Shown here: positions 60,844 through 64,000 of the stretch, piece by piece
How the letters are laid out: each line of letters starts with the position of its first letter
Numbering within the stretch: position 1 is the first letter of the stretch
Translations under genes and position numbers: made by a program
Source of the DNA: Nitrospira sp.
GTDB lineage: Bacteria > Nitrospirota > Nitrospiria > Nitrospirales > Nitrospiraceae
Assembly: GCA_024998625.1 (NCBI GenBank)
Contig: JACOEL010000004.1
Span: 186,001-250,000 of the forward strand
DNA length: 64,000 nt
Direction of reading: 5' to 3'
The notes under the pieces: model-generated
Told to the model about the DNA's origin: nothing
Databases searched by the model: none
The model's input: only the letters and a program-made list of their open reading frames with translations

Positions 60844-62400
60844 ATGTCTCCTCCCTCTCGCGCCAAAGCCATTGCGATTCTCGGGACCGGCTCAGACGTC
60901 GGGAAAAGCATGATCACGTCCGGGCTTTGCCGGCTGTTGTATCGCGCCGGTATCCGCGTGGCACCCTTCAAGGCGCAGAATATGTCGTTGAACTCCTTTG
61001 TCACGCCGGAGGGCGGGGAGATCGGTCGCGCTCAGGCTCTGCAAGCCGAAGCCTGTGGGATTCCCCCCCATGTGGATATGAATCCCGTTCTCCTCAAGCC
61101 GGAATCTGATTCCAGGTCGCAGATCATCGTGCAGGGAAAAGTGTTTGCCACGCGCGAGGCACGGGTCTATTTCGCGCGCAGCCGGGACTCTGAATTGTTT
61201 CAGGCGGTGGAACGCAGTTACGACCGCCTCGCCTCGCAGTATGAGGTCATGGTCATCGAAGGCGCCGGCAGCGCTGCGGAGGTCAATCTGCGGGATCGCG
61301 ATCTGGTGAACTGGCCGGTCGTCGAGATGGCCGATGCCAAGGTAGTGTTGGTCGGGGATATCGATCGTGGCGGCGTGTTCGCGCAGATTATCGGCACGCT
61401 CGATCTCATCACGCCGGAGGAGCGTGGCCGGGTGTGCGGGATCGTCATCAACAAGTTCCGGGGAGACGCAGCGCTCTTTGCCGACGGCGTCCGCTTCCTG
61501 AGGGAGCGCACGGGGATTCCGGTCCTGGGTGTGCTGCCGTTTTTGCGCGACCTGGCGCTCGATCAGGAGGATAGTCTGGACGTCGATATCCGACGACAGG
61601 TCGCGTTTCAGCGTGGCTGTATCAATCTGGCGGTGATGCTCCTGCCCCACATGAGCAACTTCACCGATTTCAATGCGCTGGCCGGTGAACCGGATGTGGC
61701 GTTGCGATATGCGGCGACCCCCGAAGAAGCGGCCGGGGCCGATGCGATTCTGCTTCCCGGTTCCAAAACCACATTGGCGGACCTCGCCTATCTGCGTAGC
61801 AAGGGGTTCGAATCACTCTTGCATGCTCATATTCACCGCGGGGGAGAAGTGGTCGGCATTTGCGGCGGGTATCAAATGTTGGGACGACAGATCGCCGATC
61901 CTGATGCGGTCGAATCAGGCGGGAGCGGCGAGGGGCTTGGGCTGCTGCAGGTGACGACGGTTCTGATGCGGGAGAAAATCACCGAGCAGGTCGAAGCGCG
62001 TGCCTTGCATCTCGCTGGACCGGCGGCGCCCCCGGTGCGAGGGTACTTGATTCACATGGGGCGGACGGATCGCCATGGACATCGACCCTGCTTCGAACTG
62101 CAGAGAAAAGCACCGTCGTCTTCAGGACATCGCGACGTTGCCGAACGGGATGCTGCGTTACTCGACGGCGCGGTCAGTGACGACGGTCTGGTCTGGGGGA
62201 CCTACATCCATGGCCTGTTCGACGAGCCACTCTGTCGACGCGCATGGCTGAACCGGCTGCGTATCAGAAAAGGGCTTCCAGCCGCCGATATGGCCTTGTC
62301 GCAACAGGTGAGCCGACAGCGATCCGGTGCGATGGATCGATGGGCCGACCACGTGGAACGACATCTTGACCTCACCCCGATCCTGGCGCTCCTTCGTTAA
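60844..62400 (+). CDS. cobQ: Adenosylcobyric acid synthase
   Basis: 518 residues from the ATG at 60844; a TTG 12 bases upstream is in frame. ILGTGSDVGKSMITSGLCR is the ATP site, FKAQNMSLNSFVTPEGGEIG the CobQ hallmark (cited in 20), VIEGAGSAAEVNL and VGDIDRGGVFAQI follow. The glutaminase half has VVGICGGYQMLGR (nucleophile Cys), GYLIHMGRT and WGTYIHGLFD with the catalytic His. It amidates the b, d, e and g side chains of adenosylcobyrinate a,c-diamide. Last gene of the operon. Confidence 0.95.
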   Translation: MSPPSRAKAIAILGTGSDVGKSMITSGLCRLLYRAGIRVAPFKAQNMSLNSFVTPEGGEIGRAQALQAEACGIPPHVDMNPVLLKPESDSRSQIIVQGKVFATREARVYFARSRDSELFQAVERSYDRLASQYEVMVIEGAGSAAEVNLRDRDLVNWPVVEMADAKVVLVGDIDRGGVFAQIIGTLDLITPEERGRVCGIVINKFRGDAALFADGVRFLRERTGIPVLGVLPFLRDLALDQEDSLDVDIRRQVAFQRGCINLAVMLLPHMSNFTDFNALAGEPDVALRYAATPEEAAGADAILLPGSKTTLADLAYLRSKGFESLLHAHIHRGGEVVGICGGYQMLGRQIADPDAVESGGSGEGLGLLQVTTVLMREKITEQVEARALHLAGPAAPPVRGYLIHMGRTDRHGHRPCFELQRKAPSSSGHRDVAERDAALLDGAVSDDGLVWGTYIHGLFDEPLCRRAWLNRLRIRKGLPAADMALSQQVSRQRSGAMDRWADHVERHLDLTPILALLR

Positions 62401-62811
62401 GGCAGGATGGTTTAGGCCGTCCGCTATCCTCTCTTCGTCGAGGTTCTGAAGGGACTTTGACACTTCTCTCGAAAAGCGACCAAACTTTGGCGCTCCGACT
62501 TGCATCGTGAACAAGTACGCACCCATGTCACCCTAGCTGATCATAGTGGGTATAGTAGACCATCCACACATAATCATCCGCAAAATCGCTGACTTCATCG
62601 GTATGAATTCTTTCCGCTTCGCAATCCTAACTAATCGTCTTGTTTGGCACCGATCGTGCACAACGTCTGCCGGGGCTGCAGGGTCCTAGCGTGGCTCCAT
62701 GCGTCGATGAAATTGTCAACGAAGAATTTTGCGCTATCTTTGACAAGGGATTGGCCGACTTAGGGCGAAATGAGTTGACCGGGCGCTACCAGGCAGGCAG
62801 GAGGAGACGGC
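62401..62811. other. Intergenic region after the cobalamin operon
   Basis: 411 bases with lower GC than its flanks around 62520-62640 and no supported gene. A TTGACA occurs at 62740-62745 but no convincing -10 box is at the right distance. A small open frame from 62640 that crosses into the next gene lacks coding signs. Confidence 0.5.
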
Positions 62812-63546
62812 ATGGCGAAACATATCAGTAAGAGAATCGTGATGGCTGCACTGACCGTGATCTGCATGGGCGCGGCTGTTCCCGCGTCGGCCAATACCGA
62901 GGTGGAAACGGCCGAGTTGCTCATCAAGTTGTTGCAAGTCGGTCGTGGGGTGATTTCTGAATACCAAGCCACGATCAATGACGCCAGCAAGGGCGACAAA
63001 GGGGTTACCGGTGACTTTGTGTCCAATCAGGTGATCGAACGGTTTCGTAAAGCCACCAGGATCGATCTGAGCCGGCCCGCCACGGTTCCGCAAGCGCCGC
63101 TCTTTCTCGCCATGGTGGAATCCGAAAAAGAAGTCATCGACGAGGCGCAACCCGTCATCAATAAGCAGGGTGTCGGTTTCAAAGGGATTATCCCCGCTGT
63201 TTTCGCCCGCAAGTCCGGCGAGCGGTTCTATCGGAAGACCGGAATTCGTGTGAAGCTGACGGGTACCGACTATCGGTTTCCGGGCAACCGGCCGGATGAG
63301 TTTGAGTCGGAAGTGTTGAGGATTTTTGCCGACACGCGCCATCCGAAGGGCCAGCCGTACAGCAAGGCCACGATGTTGGATGGGAAGCCGGTATTGCGCA
63401 TGATGGATCCGGAGTACGCCGCAAGCACCTGTCTGAGCTGCCATGGCGATCCGAAAGGGGAGCGCGATATCACCGGCGCCAAGAAAGAAGGGTGGCACGA
63501 GGGCGATCTGGCCGGTGCGATCAGCATCGTGATTCCCATGCGGTAG
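62812..63546 (+). CDS. Periplasmic Tll0287-like (DUF3365) haem-binding protein
   Basis: 244 residues with AGGAGGAG before the ATG. Signal peptide KRIVMAALTVICMGAAVPASA. The family fold is seen in FKGIIPAVFARKSGERF, YRFPGNRPDEFE and LRIFADTRHPKG; ASTCLSCHGDPKGE carries a CxxCH c-type haem site near residue 206. GWHEGDLAGAISIVIPM ends the domain. Such proteins act as haem sensors or electron carriers, often as the sensor part of signalling proteins. The next gene is a response regulator, but no kinase is in the window. Confidence 0.85.
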   Translation: MAKHISKRIVMAALTVICMGAAVPASANTEVETAELLIKLLQVGRGVISEYQATINDASKGDKGVTGDFVSNQVIERFRKATRIDLSRPATVPQAPLFLAMVESEKEVIDEAQPVINKQGVGFKGIIPAVFARKSGERFYRKTGIRVKLTGTDYRFPGNRPDEFESEVLRIFADTRHPKGQPYSKATMLDGKPVLRMMDPEYAASTCLSCHGDPKGERDITGAKKEGWHEGDLAGAISIVIPMR

Positions 63547-63610
63547 CCGTCGACGAATCAAACGTCTTTATTGCGCACACATTTAGCGGGTTTGAAGGGG
63601 GGACGTACTC

Positions 63611-63973
63611 ATGAGCAAGATCGTTGTCGTCGATGATTCGTACGCCGAACTGCAGTTGATCGAAGGCTATTTGAAGTCTGCCAATCACACAGTCGTGTCG
63701 TATCCGAACACCGACAAACTCGAGGATAAACTGGCATTGGATAAGCCGGATCTGATCGTGCTGGATGTCGTGATGCCTGGGCGTAACGGGTTTCAGGCCT
63801 GCCGCGACCTGAAAAGCGATGATCGCTTCAAGGGCATCCCGATCGTGCTCTGCACGTCCAAAGGGCAGGAAAGCGACAAATTCTGGGGCCAACAGCAGGG
63901 TGCCAATGGGTATGTGGTGAAGCCGTTTAAAGCCGAAGATCTGGTCGCCGCAGTCAAGCGGGCGTTGAACTAA
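63611..63973 (+). CDS. CheY/PilH-like single-domain response regulator
   Basis: 120 residues with GGGGGG before the ATG. KIVVVDDSY has the acidic pair (Asp7-Asp8), LIVLDVVMPGRNGF the phospho-acceptor Asp near residue 53, VLCTSKGQESDKF the Ser/Thr switch and GYVVKPF the Lys. The insertion-free QESDKFWGQQQGANG helix is typical of PilH/PixH-type regulators of twitching motility. It has no output domain, so it signals by protein contact. Confidence 0.9.
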   Translation: MSKIVVVDDSYAELQLIEGYLKSANHTVVSYPNTDKLEDKLALDKPDLIVLDVVMPGRNGFQACRDLKSDDRFKGIPIVLCTSKGQESDKFWGQQQGANGYVVKPFKAEDLVAAVKRALN

Positions 63974-63976
63974 TCC

Positions 63977-64000
63977 ATGAGCGACGTGCCAACGATCCAG
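63977..64000 (+). CDS. Start of a further gene (cut by window end)
   Basis: An ATG three bases after the previous stop opens the frame MSDVPTIQ, which continues past the window. After a PilH-like regulator, a CheW-like or chemotaxis gene would be usual, but eight residues cannot show it. Confidence 0.4.

Noticed and set aside
62740-62771. TTGACA as promoter of the haem protein gene
   Set aside because: No acceptable -10 box at 16-19 bases; kept only as a note.
1-64000. CRISPR arrays, tRNA and rRNA genes, integrases, toxin-antitoxin pairs
   Set aside because: Searched by eye on both strands; no regular spaced repeats, cloverleaf-like segments or family motifs were found, though a computed search could still find a tRNA.

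Overview
The window looks like a chromosomal piece of a Gram-negative, Nitrospira-like bacterium (phylum Nitrospirota). That assignment is an inference from gene content and style: an outer membrane with TonB-dependent uptake, an exosortase/PEP-CTERM-type exopolysaccharide locus, a late-step cobalamin operon with BtuFCD and CbiZ, a Tll0287-like haem protein next to a PilH-like regulator, and GC-rich coding with many ATGA overlaps. No rRNA, tRNA or CRISPR array was seen.

Layout. (1) 1-15.4 kb: a plus-strand surface-glycan operon. It holds a nonulosonic-acid module (CMP-sugar synthetase, NeuB-like synthase, SDR and a HAD phosphatase-SIS isomerase fusion), tailoring enzymes (methyltransferases, left-handed beta-helix acyltransferases, Gfo/Idh oxidoreductase), two large GT-B-like proteins, a glycosyltransferase and an O-antigen polymerase/ligase. 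It also holds the collapsed remnant of a sugar epimerase. (2) 15.5-27.3 kb: an exopolysaccharide decoration block with an SGNH-carbamoyltransferase fusion, two GT4 enzymes, an AsnB-type amidotransferase, a NodB deacetylase, a FemAB/GNAT-like protein, a methyltransferase and an SGNH esterase. (3) 27.4-31.9 kb, minus strand: two tandem paralogous secreted beta-helix (pectate-lyase-like) proteins, each with two DWIGLF-type beta-sandwich domains and proline-rich linkers. (4) 32.2-43.9 kb: GT2, FemAB-like protein, a tiny VPVPGT-tailed secreted protein, an exosortase, a VanZ-LamG protein, a PglE-like aminotransferase, a PglC-PglF fusion and a Wzc-like chain-length protein with a degraded kinase site. 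Together these could start, build, measure and anchor a cell-surface polymer. No Wzx flippase or ABC exporter for it lies in the window.

(5) 43.9-46.9 kb: a gene-poor junction with a PRC-barrel protein, an orphan IS3-type OrfA, a BamE-like lipoprotein, ribosomal protein L28 and a SemiSWEET. (6) 46.9-62.4 kb: a B12 regulon. Riboswitch 1 has a promoter, aptamer, antiterminator and intrinsic terminator, and controls btuFCD. Riboswitch 2 appears to work by hiding the ribosome binding site of btuB, which is followed by cbiA, cobO, a CWC-type Cys-rich protein, a pduO-type adenosyltransferase, cobU, cobT, cobS, cbiB, cobD, cbiZ and cobQ. Corrin-ring synthesis genes are absent, so this block alone supports uptake, salvage and late assembly. 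(7) 62.8-64 kb: a periplasmic haem-binding Tll0287-like protein, a CheY/PilH-like receiver and the first codons of another gene.

The strongest leads are the exosortase with its short candidate substrate, the enzyme fusions (HAD-SIS, SGNH-carbamoyltransferase, PglC-PglF), the duplicated lyase pair with a shared upstream module, and two cobalamin riboswitches that appear to use different output mechanisms.
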